Source of the DNA: CAMLQK01 sp035690865
GTDB lineage: Bacteria; Patescibacteriota; Saccharimonadia; Saccharimonadales; UBA4665
Direction: 5' to 3'
NCBI GenBank assembly: GCA_035690865.1
Contig: DASSKE010000003.1
Span: forward strand, 1 to 64,000
Length of the DNA stretch: 64,000 nt
Shown here: piece by piece, positions 9,679 through 17,996 of the stretch
Position numbering within the stretch: position 1 is the first letter of the stretch
Layout of the letters: each line of letters starts with the position of its first letter
Translations under genes and position numbers: made by a program
The notes under the pieces: generated by a model
The model's input: only the letters and a program-made list of their open reading frames with translations
Told to the model about the DNA's origin: nothing
Database searches by the model: none

Positions 9679-9709
9679 TAAAAATAAAATGGCCTCTAAG
9701 GGCCATTTT
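9679..9709 (-). terminator. Intrinsic terminator after the initiator tRNA
   Basis: Stem AAAATGGCC / GGCCATTTT (9686-9694 with 9701-9709), followed on the minus strand by TATTTTTA. It separates the tRNA from the downstream gene at 9664. Confidence 0.8.
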
Positions 9710-9720
9710 GGTGTACATCT

Positions 9721-9795
9721 TGGTTGCGGGAGCAGGACTCGAACCTGCGACCTCGTGGTTATGAGCCACGCGAGCTGCCGCTGCTCCATCCCGCG
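9721..9795 (-). tRNA. tRNA-Met (CAU), initiator type
   Basis: A 75-nt cloverleaf with encoded CCA. The anticodon loop is CTCATAA. Initiator features are visible: an unpaired C1-A72 at the acceptor end (C GCGGGA ... TCCCGC A ACCA) and A11-U24 in the D stem. The anticodon stem is CGTGG/CCACG, so pairs 30:40 and 31:39 are G:C but 29:41 is U:A rather than the usual third G:C. The D loop is short, which explains the 75-nt length. A consensus promoter precedes it and a terminator follows. Confidence 0.93.
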
Positions 9796-9812
9796 ATACT
9801 TGATACCAACGT

Positions 9813-9841
9813 ATTGTATCAATATATATCCCATCTGTCAA
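9813..9841 (-). promoter_or_regulatory. Consensus promoter of the initiator tRNA
   Basis: On the minus strand a perfect -35 TTGACA (9841-9836), a 17-base spacer and a -10 TACAAT (9818-9813) lie 17 bases upstream of the tRNA 5' end. It is among the best promoter matches in the window, as expected for a stable RNA. Confidence 0.85.
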
Positions 9842-9863
9842 CAGATTAGCAATAGCGTATACT
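9835..9863 (+). promoter_or_regulatory. Divergent promoter of the pentapeptide-repeat gene
   Basis: -35 CTGTCA (9835-9840), 17-base spacer, -10 TATACT (9858-9863), then six bases and the ATG at 9870, which predicts a leaderless transcript. The -35 box overlaps the -35 of the divergent tRNA promoter, so the two probably compete for polymerase. Confidence 0.65.
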
Positions 9864-9869
9864 GAAGGG

Positions 9870-10511
9870 ATGAAGATCTCTCCGCCCAAAGTCCGGACCG
9901 CTGTTTTGCAGCCAGCGAACGAAACTATGCTCGTCGTCGAAACAACGCTGGAACAGATCTCCTTAGCGCAATTGGATTTTACCGGCAAACACCTCGAGAA
10001 TGTTTCGCTCGATGAAGCGCTCATTGAGCATTGCAATTTTGGACAGGCCCAGCTCGAAAAGCTCAGTCTGCTCGATACCAGGCTCAGCGCCTGCGATTTC
10101 TCGGCGGCTAACTGTTCAGAAGGCTCATTGATACGGGTGGTCTGCAAGAACGGCCGCATGACAGGCGTAGATTTTAGCCGTTGTACACTCAAAGACATCA
10201 CATTTAAGGAGTGTAAATTAACCTTGGCCAATTTTCGTTTTGCCAAGCTCACTCGGGTGCAATTTGTTGACTGCATTCTTGATGAAGCAGACTTTCAGGC
10301 AGCACAGCTCCACGATGTTATTTTTCAGACCTCACACTTGCAGAAAACCGACTTTAGCCAATGTACGCTTAAAAATGTTGACGCCCGGAGTTCACAATTA
10401 CTGGACATACGCGGTTGGGACTCGCTTAAAGGCCTCACCATTGATAGTACGCAACTTGTCATGCTCGCGCCACAGTTAGCCCTGGAGCTAGGCCTTGTTG
10501 TTACAGATTAG
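9870..10511 (+). CDS. Pentapeptide-repeat protein
   Basis: 213 residues made largely of A(D/N)LxX-like repeats, visible from about residue 35 to 180 with phenylalanine or leucine at the central position (for example LDFTG, CDFSA, VDFSR, ANFRF, ADFQA, TDFSQ). Such repeats form a right-handed four-sided beta helix; some members mimic DNA and protect gyrase, but many have no known role. No signal peptide is seen, so it is likely cytoplasmic. The gene has its own promoter and its stop abuts the stop of the converging FtsB-like gene. Confidence 0.88.
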   Translation: MKISPPKVRTAVLQPANETMLVVETTLEQISLAQLDFTGKHLENVSLDEALIEHCNFGQAQLEKLSLLDTRLSACDFSAANCSEGSLIRVVCKNGRMTGVDFSRCTLKDITFKECKLTLANFRFAKLTRVQFVDCILDEADFQAAQLHDVIFQTSHLQKTDFSQCTLKNVDARSSQLLDIRGWDSLKGLTIDSTQLVMLAPQLALELGLVVTD

Positions 10512-10973
10512 CTATTGCAGCTGCTGGCGATGCAAAAAGAAGTTCATCCATGCCTGAAAATGACGCTGGTAGGCTGGCTGTTTAGCGGCAGTTTTGTCTG
10601 CCTCAACGTCTTCTGGATTACGGTAATCTACGGTGTTAGCAATCGCCACGCTGGGTGGCATAATAAGCTCTTTTTCGCCCGGCATAGCCAACCCAAAGTT
10701 TTGGCGGGCAGTAAGCTCTAGATACTGATTAGTGGTAAAGTACTGGTTCTGCAATTTGAGGTTATTATTAGCCAGCTCCTGCACTTGGTTTTGCTGCTTT
10801 AAGGTAGATATCTGTTTTTGCAGCGCATAATTAGCGTCGATAGCGCGCACGCCGCTCCAGCTAATGAGCAACACGACAATCGCAAATACCAGCAGCCCCA
10901 GCACCCGCACATCTTGCAGTTGTTCGGTCCATTTGTCTATATCTTGCAGATAGTTTTTTATTTTTTGCAGCAT
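10512..10973 (-). CDS. FtsB/DivIC-like septum formation protein
   Basis: 153 residues with the FtsB/DivIC layout: short cytoplasmic N-terminus, one membrane helix (about 25-43), then a coiled coil (about 50-90, KQISTLKQQNQVQELANNN) and a small outer domain containing LTARQNFGLAMPGEKEL, which matches the family's conserved A-R-x2-x-x-PGE pattern. FtsB/DivIC links early and late divisome proteins. It is transcribed alone, with TATAAT about ten bases before the ATG. Confidence 0.85.
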   Translation of the reverse strand: MLQKIKNYLQDIDKWTEQLQDVRVLGLLVFAIVVLLISWSGVRAIDANYALQKQISTLKQQNQVQELANNNLKLQNQYFTTNQYLELTARQNFGLAMPGEKELIMPPSVAIANTVDYRNPEDVEADKTAAKQPAYQRHFQAWMNFFLHRQQLQ

Positions 10974-11048
10974 TGCACTTTACATTATATATATTGTCAG
11001 CAAAATCTGCTATACTCATCTCTGTTAGGTATTGCCTAGCGAGACTGC

Positions 11049-11124
11049 GGGGGTGTAGCTCAGTGGTTAGAGCAGTCGGCTCATAACCGATTGGTCGCTG
11101 GTTCAAGTCCAGCCACCCCCACCA
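11049..11124 (+). tRNA. tRNA with CAU anticodon (Ile2-like or elongator Met)
   Basis: A 76-nt cloverleaf with encoded CCA: acceptor GGGGGTG/CACCCCC, D arm GCTC...GAGC, anticodon stem-loop GTCGG CTCATAA CCGAT, TpsiC arm GCTGG TTCAAGT CCAGC. It is fully paired at 1-72, so it is not the initiator. From memory, the D arm and TpsiC arm closely resemble bacterial tRNA-Ile(CAU), whose C34 is modified to lysidine. Elongator tRNA-Met cannot be excluded. A terminator follows at 11137. Confidence 0.93.
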
Positions 11125-11136
11125 CTACGTAAATAT

Positions 11137-11163
11137 AAGAGCCAGATTCCTCTGGCTCTTTTT
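11137..11163 (+). terminator. Intrinsic terminator after the tRNA
   Basis: Stem AAGAGCCAGA / TCTGGCTCTT with loop TTCC, then TTTGTTT on the plus strand. The end of the converging Nudix gene is adjacent. Confidence 0.85.
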
Positions 11164-11165
11164 GT

Positions 11166-11579
11166 TTAGTCGATCAATCCTGCTGCCTTGAGCTTGGGGA
11201 TTGTCTCGTGTTCCATTATTGAGCCAACTTTTATATCTTTTGGCACGTCGGAGGTAAGCCAACGGATCTCCTCTACCTCGCTATCAGGTGTAATAGTGCC
11301 CCGCCAATTTTTTACCAAAAATACATCCATATGTACCAGAACTTCTGGGCTATTTGCAGCTGGTGCCGTGTTATGGTCAAACTCTTCCAGATCAGCTTCG
11401 TCTACATCAATAGTGAATTCTTCTTTAAGCTCACGGACAACGGCCTGCTTTGCTGTTTCGCCCGGCTCAATGCGCCCACCGGGATGAATAAAGTATTCTT
11501 TACCCACCGAACGCTCCACCAAAACCTGGCGGTCTACAATAATAATGCCACTCGCTTTAAAAATATCGTCTTTTTGCAT
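11166..11579 (-). CDS. Nudix hydrolase
   Basis: 137 residues from ATG 11579. The Nudix box begins GGRIEPGETAK and continues through RELKEEF, with both metal-binding glutamates present (about residues 53-54). Nudix enzymes hydrolyse nucleoside diphosphates linked to other groups, for example oxidised NTPs or NDP-sugars; the substrate cannot be read here. I reject the longer frame to 11624 because it overlaps the upstream lipoprotein gene, and a TATAAT ends seven bases before this ATG, suggesting a leaderless message. Confidence 0.87.
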   Translation of the reverse strand: MQKDDIFKASGIIIVDRQVLVERSVGKEYFIHPGGRIEPGETAKQAVVRELKEEFTIDVDEADLEEFDHNTAPAANSPEVLVHMDVFLVKNWRGTITPDSEVEEIRWLTSDVPKDIKVGSIMEHETIPKLKAAGLID

Positions 11580-11587
11580 AACAGTTA

Positions 11588-12130
11588 TTATACTGCACGT
11601 GGCGGTTCGGTGGGCGATGGCCACGTGACCTGGCAGTATTCCTCTAACCGGATGGTAGCCGTATGAGTGTTATCACCGCCGGGCAGCGCCTCGGCTGAGC
11701 CAACATAATAATGCAAGTTTGTCGCAGCTAAATGCCCGAGTGTAACCGCTTGTTTATAGGCGGTTGTTTCTTTTTGTTGTAGATCCACCGCTACGATTGA
11801 TGGGTCTGTCTGGCCTGGATACAGTACCGTCGTTTCTACACTAAACACTTTGGGGTGAGGAGCCTTGCTGTCGCTGAGTCGCGCCGTGATACGCTCATTC
11901 ATTTCCTGCCAGGCATCAGGCTGATCTGCTATCAGGCTATGTAATGTAGCTCTATCCACGATAAAATCATAGGCATTGCGCAAACCATCCTTACACTCTG
12001 GTTTGGGCGGCGGTGTCTCGGGCGAAACGGCTACACATCCGGTTGCTAAAAGCGCTGTGGCGCTAGCAAGGCCCAAGGTACGGCGCACGGCTTTGCTGGG
12101 CATGCGGCCAAAACGACATTGTTCAGACAT
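11588..12130 (-). CDS. Putative lipoprotein
   Basis: 180 residues. The N-terminus is basic (RMPSKAVRR), followed by a short hydrophobic stretch and a lipobox LATGC with the modifiable cysteine at residue 32. The mature part has Pro-rich residues after the cysteine and no recognised domain. A GAGGAG site supports the start, and a possible promoter TTGTCA-18-TAGGCT lies just upstream. Confidence 0.72.
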   Translation of the reverse strand: MSEQCRFGRMPSKAVRRTLGLASATALLATGCVAVSPETPPPKPECKDGLRNAYDFIVDRATLHSLIADQPDAWQEMNERITARLSDSKAPHPKVFSVETTVLYPGQTDPSIVAVDLQQKETTAYKQAVTLGHLAATNLHYYVGSAEALPGGDNTHTATIRLEEYCQVTWPSPTEPPRAV

Positions 12131-12212
12131 ACAGAAGGCTCCTCTGACATTTCAGACATATTTAAGAACAATCCCTAGCCTACCGCACGATCAGGGACTT
12201 TGACAAGCGCTT

Positions 12213-12953
12213 TTAGTTAGCGTCGCGTTGTAAAAAGAGATACCAAGCTACGAGCATTGCGCCGACTACATACAGAGCTGCTACTGCGGCAGCGTGTCCG
12301 GGGCTAAGCGCTGTATCGTTGCCAGGCGCCGAAATAACCTGCGTCAAAGAGCCAAAAGGTAGGTACTTACTATTCTCTTTAAGGAGCAAACCAAGGAGCG
12401 GTTCGACGGTACTGGGCACAATGAAGATGCTCACCATTGCGGGAACCACATTACGGAACAAGAATCCCAGGGCCAAACCAAGGAGCGCAAAGCTGCCAGT
12501 ATAAAAAGCCATCCGCCAAAGCAATGACCCCCAGTCAATTGTTTGCACGGTAAGTGTGTAGCCGCCAACCGACGCACCAGCGTACTGCGCAACAATACCA
12601 ATCAGTGAACCAAGGGTTACTAACGAGCCGGCGTACAAGAGTGCCACCGCGAGCTTAGCCACAAATACTTTTGTGCGGCTATTACTGCTCGTGAGCGTGT
12701 ACATAATTGTGTTGTAGCGATACTCGTGGCCAATAAGCAGCACAGCAACGATTGCGCCAAACACCCCCAGTAAGCTTGCGATGTTATAGAGCAGTGTTTC
12801 GATACGATATGTGTCAAAAGCGCCCGACTCTCCCTTTACGCCCGTAACATAGAATGACATAAAAATGACTAATGCAATACTTAGCAGGCTAATTATGTAT
12901 GTTGAACGTATGGTCAGCAGCTTGCGTAATTCTGTGCGGAATGTGTGAATCAT
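12213..12953 (-). CDS. ABC-2 type exporter, membrane subunit
   Basis: 246 residues with about six membrane helices. The opening (MIHTFRTELRKLLTIRSTY) is typical of ABC-2 permeases of the bacitracin or multidrug export type. Its ATG overlaps the stop of the ATPase gene by one base, so the two are translationally coupled and form one transporter. The substrate is unknown. Confidence 0.87.
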   Translation of the reverse strand: MIHTFRTELRKLLTIRSTYIISLLSIALVIFMSFYVTGVKGESGAFDTYRIETLLYNIASLLGVFGAIVAVLLIGHEYRYNTIMYTLTSSNSRTKVFVAKLAVALLYAGSLVTLGSLIGIVAQYAGASVGGYTLTVQTIDWGSLLWRMAFYTGSFALLGLALGFLFRNVVPAMVSIFIVPSTVEPLLGLLLKENSKYLPFGSLTQVISAPGNDTALSPGHAAAVAALYVVGAMLVAWYLFLQRDAN

Positions 12954-13879
12954 TAGTTGTTCTCCTTTGCTGCCTCAGTTTGCGTATGCGCATGGTACTC
13001 CGTAGCAGTTTCGGTCAGCTCCAAAAAGGCTTCTTCCAACGAGGCATCACGCTTCTCTAGTTCGAGTACAGCGACACTCTTTGCAAATAACAGCTCGCCG
13101 ATCTCGTCGGTTGTAGCGCCCCTCACCAGCAATCCTTTGCCTTCTGCCTCAAAAGGATGGGGCGTTTTAGCCAGTAGCTTTTTAAGCTCTGCTTGGTCAT
13201 GCGTACGTACAAATACGGCCGAGTGTTTACTTTTTGCCACGAGGTCATGTACTGAGCCATGGGCAATCATTTTACCCTTGCCGATTACCACGATGTCATC
13301 AGCCATCTGCGACATCTCGCTTAAAAGGTGCGAAGAAATAAACACGCCATTACCCTGCGCGGCATAATCGGTAATAAACTGGCGCAGCCAGGCGATGCCT
13401 TCGGGGTCAAGGCCGTTGGCCGGTTCGTCCAGCAACAAATATTTTGGCTTGCCTAAAATGGCCGCGGCAATACCGAGCCGCTGGCTCATACCCAAAGAGA
13501 ATTTGCCCGGGCGTTTGTTAGCCACATCGCTCAAGCCCACAATATCGAGTACTTCGGCTACGCGCGCGCTTGGTATCCCCGAGGCATCGGCGAGCACCTG
13601 CAAATGATTGCGAGCGGTACGCGTAGGGTGAAAAGCCTTGGCCTCCAGCAATACGCCTACAACTTGTGCCGGATCAGCGTAACTCTGCAACGGCTTTTCG
13701 TCGTAGAGCGTACTTCCCGTGCCGTGGTCAAGCCCGAGCATAAGGCGCATAGTGGTAGATTTACCAGCACCGTTTGGCCCCAAAAAGCCCGTCACCTTGC
13801 CGGTTTGTACTGTAAATGACAAATCATCTACGGCCACCTTTTTGCGGTAATGCTTGCGAATATTGCGTACTTGTATCAT
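12953..13879 (-). CDS. ABC exporter, ATP-binding subunit
   Basis: 308 residues from ATG 13879 (MIQVRNIRKHY). Walker A GPNGAGKST, a variant signature FSLGMSQ, Walker B YLLLDEPANGLDP and a switch histidine (SSHLLSEM) are all present. The organisation matches BcrA-type ATPases with a C-terminal extension. It partners the ABC-2 permease just downstream. Twenty bases separate it from the upstream dus gene, so the three may be co-transcribed. Confidence 0.9.
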   Translation of the reverse strand: MIQVRNIRKHYRKKVAVDDLSFTVQTGKVTGFLGPNGAGKSTTMRLMLGLDHGTGSTLYDEKPLQSYADPAQVVGVLLEAKAFHPTRTARNHLQVLADASGIPSARVAEVLDIVGLSDVANKRPGKFSLGMSQRLGIAAAILGKPKYLLLDEPANGLDPEGIAWLRQFITDYAAQGNGVFISSHLLSEMSQMADDIVVIGKGKMIAHGSVHDLVAKSKHSAVFVRTHDQAELKKLLAKTPHPFEAEGKGLLVRGATTDEIGELLFAKSVAVLELEKRDASLEEAFLELTETATEYHAHTQTEAAKENN

Positions 13880-13898
13880 CCGCCTATTGTAGCGCGGA

Positions 13899-14861
13899 TT
13901 AGCCTTGGGCGCGAGCTTCTTGTAGCATTGCCTGTAACTGAGCCACCGATTGAGCACTCATTAGCTTTTCGCGCAGCTCTTTAGCGCCATCAAAGTGGTT
14001 TATGTACACCTTGCAAAACTTATATAGTGGCGGCAGTGGACGGCCGTTCTCGCCCCACGTTTCTTCAAAAAGAGTCACGTGCTTAATGAACAAATCGATG
14101 CGCTGCTGCCGCGAGAATTGCATCCAAGGGCTTTGCTCGGCAAATAAAAATGGGTCGTGGAAGATACCGCGGCCAACCATTATGCCATCCAGCCCATGCT
14201 GGCGGGCGAGCGCTTCGCCTTCTTCGCGGGATTCTACATCGCCATTACCCACATAGAGAGTGTGGGGAGCGATGCGGTCACGCAAGGCACGTACTTCGCC
14301 AATCAGGTCCCAGTGCGCTGGCACAGCACTCATCTCTTTTTGAGTGCGGCCATGCAAAGTGAGCATGCTAATGTCTTGCTGCAATAAGAACTCATGCCAA
14401 CTCAGGTCTACTTTTTTAAAACCTAATCGAGTCTTAACACTTACCGGCACCTGACCGGCTGCGCCATCTTTAGTAGCCTGAATAATCGCTTGCGCGAGCG
14501 GCCGATTCTCAATGAGCGCACTGCCACAACCGTTCTTAACAACTGGTTTTGCCGGGCAACCCATGTTAAGGTCAATGCCGTCAAAGCCCATCTCCACTAA
14601 TTCTTGGGCGGTTTTGTAGAAGTTCTCGGGATTCTTGCCCCAAAGCTGCGCAATAATCGGCTTCTCGCCCTTAGTAAACAGAACTTTCTTCATTAAATGC
14701 TGACGGCCAGGGCTTTGTAAGCCGTCCACATTTACAAACTCGGTAAAAAACAAATCGGGGGGAGCACAATCGGCAATCACTCGGCGGAACACGGTATCGG
14801 TAACGTCATCCATAGGAGCCAGCACAAAAAAAGGCTTCGGAAGTGTCTGTAAGATATTCAT
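13899..14861 (-). CDS. dus: tRNA-dihydrouridine synthase
   Basis: 320 residues from ATG 14861. It opens with FFVLAPMDDVTDTVFRR (FMN-binding TIM barrel), and carries the catalytic cysteine in NMGCPAKPV, followed by NGCGSALI, then HGRTQ and GNGDVES. These are the Dus family hallmarks; the enzyme reduces specific tRNA uridines with NADPH and FMN. Closest in pattern to DusB. TATAAT is found nine bases before the ATG. Confidence 0.92.
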   Translation of the reverse strand: MNILQTLPKPFFVLAPMDDVTDTVFRRVIADCAPPDLFFTEFVNVDGLQSPGRQHLMKKVLFTKGEKPIIAQLWGKNPENFYKTAQELVEMGFDGIDLNMGCPAKPVVKNGCGSALIENRPLAQAIIQATKDGAAGQVPVSVKTRLGFKKVDLSWHEFLLQQDISMLTLHGRTQKEMSAVPAHWDLIGEVRALRDRIAPHTLYVGNGDVESREEGEALARQHGLDGIMVGRGIFHDPFLFAEQSPWMQFSRQQRIDLFIKHVTLFEETWGENGRPLPPLYKFCKVYINHFDGAKELREKLMSAQSVAQLQAMLQEARAQG

Positions 14862-14896
14862 ATAGGCTATATTATACAATAAAACACTGCTATGAG

Positions 14897-15760
14897 CTAT
14901 GTAGTGCGGGCAATGAGCACTGCTGCGTATACCGCCAGTAGTGCTCCGACGGGATAGTTAAGCCACCAAATGGCCCGCCAAACGCGATAAAGGCCGGCTG
15001 CGCCAGCAATCAGGCGGAACGGCAAGGCCTGAAAGGCTACCACTACGTACCAAAGCAGCAGAACGGTTGCTGGAACACCGGTCCAGCCATAGGCGATTGT
15101 GGGCAATAAGGCAGCGGCCATGTACAGCCCCATAGCCACGACGAGACTGTATTCAAGCCCCAAGCGAACATCTATACCATCGTAATGTACTTGCCGATCA
15201 AAGCCTATCATTGGTAACTTGTACATTAAGTAGTTAGCGGCCACGACCATGAGCATACTGAGCCACGCCGGTAACCACCACAAGCCCTCTGCCCCAGACA
15301 GTACTGCACCGTACACAAATGGCCCAGCCAAGAATAACGATAAGCTTATAACATCAAGCCCCGGAATGTTGCGCAGACCTATTTTGGGCACATTCATGAG
15401 CAGGCCCAATACAATGAGTACCACCAGGAGCCCATTGGCTGCCAGCGAGCCTTGCAGCCCCAGATACATAATAAATGGCACATTGAGCACAATAATTGCC
15501 AGGTTCCGCTGCCAGGTAGCCACGTGCAAGAAGCGGCCGGGCAACGCAAAACCCGCTGTTAGCAAATTGTACGGTAACAAAAAGTAGATGATGCCAACCG
15601 CCAACGTAGCAACTGGCAAGCGAGCCGCCAAGCCGCCCAAGGCAAAAATAGCCGCCTCAAACAGACCAATACCAACCATGATCGTTTCGATAACTACCTC
15701 GGCGGGCACAAAACGACTGGCCTTTTTGATGACTACGGCTTTTTTGGGCGCAGACTTCAT
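14897..15760 (-). CDS. Degenerate UbiA-like prenyltransferase homologue, polytopic membrane protein
   Basis: 287 residues with about eight or nine membrane helices. Two segments resemble UbiA-family lycopene elongase or prenyltransferases: YFLLPYNLLTAGF, where active members have a sequence like LPxNLxxYGVND, and RNIPGLDVISLSLFLAGP. The Asp-rich NDxxDxxxD metal site is missing and replaced by uncharged residues, so if the relationship is right the protein may have lost prenyl transfer. A TACAAT ends six bases before the ATG. Family assignment is by remembered pattern only. Confidence 0.6.
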   Translation of the reverse strand: MKSAPKKAVVIKKASRFVPAEVVIETIMVGIGLFEAAIFALGGLAARLPVATLAVGIIYFLLPYNLLTAGFALPGRFLHVATWQRNLAIIVLNVPFIMYLGLQGSLAANGLLVVLIVLGLLMNVPKIGLRNIPGLDVISLSLFLAGPFVYGAVLSGAEGLWWLPAWLSMLMVVAANYLMYKLPMIGFDRQVHYDGIDVRLGLEYSLVVAMGLYMAAALLPTIAYGWTGVPATVLLLWYVVVAFQALPFRLIAGAAGLYRVWRAIWWLNYPVGALLAVYAAVLIARTT

Positions 15761-15784
15761 ATTCCTATTGTAACAAGCATTAGC

Positions 15785-16909
15785 TTATTCCCAACGGAAA
15801 ACACGGAAAGCAATGGCGTAGATGATAATTGCCCAGCCGATTATCAGCCCAAATTGCGGAGCAATATCAATAAGCGATTTACCTTCGGTAGCAATCAAAC
15901 GGATGCCGTCAATAACGGGTGTAAGCGGCACGTATGCAGTACTGTGCTGCAGCCATTCCGGCATGATATACCGCGGGAAGAATGTACCACTTAGGAACAT
16001 CATAGGGAATACGACAATGTTAGTTAGCGGCGCTGCCTGACGTTCGTTGCGCGCCCATCCGCCAAGCGCCAAGCCAATGCCTAAGATCATAATGATGCTC
16101 ACTACCAAATAGAACGCCAAGACAAACATATTGCCTACCACATTCAAATGGAATACCGCAATAGCCACGCTAAACATTACGGCCATGGTAATAAGACCGA
16201 TAATCGCCTGCGATGCCATAGTCGCCAAAAAATACTGCCACACCCGTAACGGTGTGGTGTGCAAGCGGCGCAAAATGCCCTGCTTTTTAAGCTCAGGGAA
16301 CACGTTGACCGGACCAAAAATGCCAAGCCCCAAGATGGAGAATCCCAACAAGCCCGCAAAGGTGTAATCAAAGCTCGACAGGCTTCGCTCATTATTTTGC
16401 TTGGTTTCTACCGTAAATGGCATATCGGTAGACACATATTTGCCGTTAAGCTGCTTAAATTGGGCCTCAAGAATCGAGCTGAGCGTAGCTGCTGCCTGCT
16501 GGTTGTTTTGCGTGTAGTGCACAATGACCTTACCGCTCGGCGTTACTTCGTTTTGCCTCGTAGCACCAAAATCTTTTGGTATCTCGATGGTGGCGTCAAG
16601 TTCGCCACGAGCCATTTTTTCGTTGGCTTTGCTAATGGAGGTAACATCATCCGAAATCTTAAAAAGCTTATTTTGGTCTTTAAGACTTTTGGTAAACTCC
16701 TCGGCAATTTTTGTATCTGAGTGGTTAAGCACCGCAACCTTAAACGATACATCCGAGTTATTGCCAAAAATGCCGCCGAACACAAACAAAAAGATGAGCG
16801 GAAAAGCTACTGTAAAGAAGATAGCTACTTTGTCGCGGAAGAAACGACGGGTGCTAATTTTTACAAAGATACCGACTGTGTAGAGTTTACGTCGTAGATT
16901 CCGATGCAT
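15785..16909 (-). CDS. ABC-2 type exporter, membrane subunit with large extracytoplasmic loop
   Basis: 374 residues. One N-terminal helix (about 25-47, after RRFFRDKVAIFF) is followed by an outer domain of about 150 residues and then five helices, the layout of the YhgE/NatB/DrrB-like ABC-2 permeases. It lies four bases after the ATPase gene. Likely exports lipids, peptides or drugs; the sequence does not say which. Confidence 0.88.
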   Translation of the reverse strand: MHRNLRRKLYTVGIFVKISTRRFFRDKVAIFFTVAFPLIFLFVFGGIFGNNSDVSFKVAVLNHSDTKIAEEFTKSLKDQNKLFKISDDVTSISKANEKMARGELDATIEIPKDFGATRQNEVTPSGKVIVHYTQNNQQAAATLSSILEAQFKQLNGKYVSTDMPFTVETKQNNERSLSSFDYTFAGLLGFSILGLGIFGPVNVFPELKKQGILRRLHTTPLRVWQYFLATMASQAIIGLITMAVMFSVAIAVFHLNVVGNMFVLAFYLVVSIIMILGIGLALGGWARNERQAAPLTNIVVFPMMFLSGTFFPRYIMPEWLQHSTAYVPLTPVIDGIRLIATEGKSLIDIAPQFGLIIGWAIIIYAIAFRVFRWE

Positions 16910-16913
16910 GGCG

Positions 16914-17669
16914 CTATCCCCGCAGTTCTTTACCAGTTAGATCAATAAATACATCTTCTAGGTTAGCTTGCTCAACGTGCTGCTTCTTTTTAAAGCCGCG
17001 AGCAAGCAAGTCTTTAATAAGTTGCTTGGGCGTGTCCAGGGCAATGATATTGCCATTGTCCATAACAGCAATCCTGTCGCAAAGCATTTCTGCTTCATCC
17101 ATGTAGTGTGTTGTTAATATCACACTAATACCCCGGCTGCGCACGTCTTCCACTAATTCCCATAAGTGGCGGCGCGCTTGCGGGTCCAGACCGGTTGTAG
17201 GCTCATCCATAAAGAACACTTTGGGATTATGCACAAGAGCGGCCGCAATACTAAAGCGCTGCTTTTGGCCGCCAGACAGGTTCTCTACGTAGCTATCTGC
17301 CTTTTCAAGCAAATTTACTTCTTCTAGGAACTTACGCGGATTCACCTTTTCACCGTATGCGGCAGCGAACATCTCAATAAGTTCTGATAACTTGGTTTTA
17401 TCCTGAAAAGCTGGCGACTGCGGCTGCACGCCAATGATCGAGCGGATCTTATAGGGGTGCTGTGCGACATCAATGCCGTTCACCGTTACTGTACCGCCGT
17501 CAATTGGCCGCAATGCTTCGATCATTTCGAGTGTTGTGGTCTTACCTGCACCGTTAGGTCCAAGAATACCAAAAATCTCGCCTTTTTTAACTTCAAAGCT
17601 AATGCCATTGACGACTTTTTTGTCGCTGTAAGACTTTTGTAGGTTAGAGACGGTTACAATTGCATCCAT
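16914..17669 (-). CDS. ABC exporter, ATP-binding subunit
   Basis: 251 residues with Walker A GPNGAGKTT, signature LSGGQKQR, Walker B VFFMDEPTTGLDP and the switch histidine in LTTHYMDEAEM. The partner permease follows after four bases. TATACT ends eight bases before the ATG. This is the second ABC-2 system in the same 6-kb minus-strand run. Confidence 0.92.
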   Translation of the reverse strand: MDAIVTVSNLQKSYSDKKVVNGISFEVKKGEIFGILGPNGAGKTTTLEMIEALRPIDGGTVTVNGIDVAQHPYKIRSIIGVQPQSPAFQDKTKLSELIEMFAAAYGEKVNPRKFLEEVNLLEKADSYVENLSGGQKQRFSIAAALVHNPKVFFMDEPTTGLDPQARRHLWELVEDVRSRGISVILTTHYMDEAEMLCDRIAVMDNGNIIALDTPKQLIKDLLARGFKKKQHVEQANLEDVFIDLTGKELRG

Positions 17670-17697
17670 ATTAGTTTAGTATACCAAATGCTTTGAG

Positions 17698-17740
17698 AGG
17701 AAAAAGAACACCCCCGGCAAAAAAATGATGCGGGGGGTGC
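17698..17740 (-). terminator. Intrinsic terminator after the 66-residue gene
   Basis: On the minus strand GCACCCCCCGC pairs with GCCGGGGGTGT across a T-rich loop, followed by TTCTTTTTCC. Confidence 0.8.
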
Positions 17741-17752
17741 TACGCGAGCCAA

Positions 17753-17953
17753 CTATTTGTTGGTGCGCTTGATAGTAAGGAAACCGTTTCGAGGGTTTTC
17801 GTTTACTTCGTAGCCGTCAGGTAGGTCGCAACCTTCTGGGCGTTCGTCCTTACTGAAGTAGTAAATGGTCTGTTCTTTACCACCACGTAGGGTAACCTTC
17901 TTTGAGTTCAGGTAGTAGGTAACACCTTTGGAGTTAGTGTGTTGATATGCCAT
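17753..17953 (-). CDS. Small conserved-looking hypothetical protein
   Basis: 66 residues, soluble, beta-rich and positively charged (TNSKGVTYYLNSKKVTLRGG, then IYYFSKDERPEG). Promoter, ribosome site (GAGAGGGG) and terminator are all present, so it is an independently transcribed gene, probably well expressed. No named family recognised. Confidence 0.8.
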   Translation of the reverse strand: MAYQHTNSKGVTYYLNSKKVTLRGGKEQTIYYFSKDERPEGCDLPDGYEVNENPRNGFLTIKRTNK

Positions 17954-17996
17954 TTCTAAATTTTCCCCTCTCTTATGGATTAGTAATGGTACCCCT

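Noticed and set aside
9686..9709. Short inverted repeat as possible transposon end
   Set aside because: It is a terminator hairpin after the tRNA; no target-site duplication or transposase is found.
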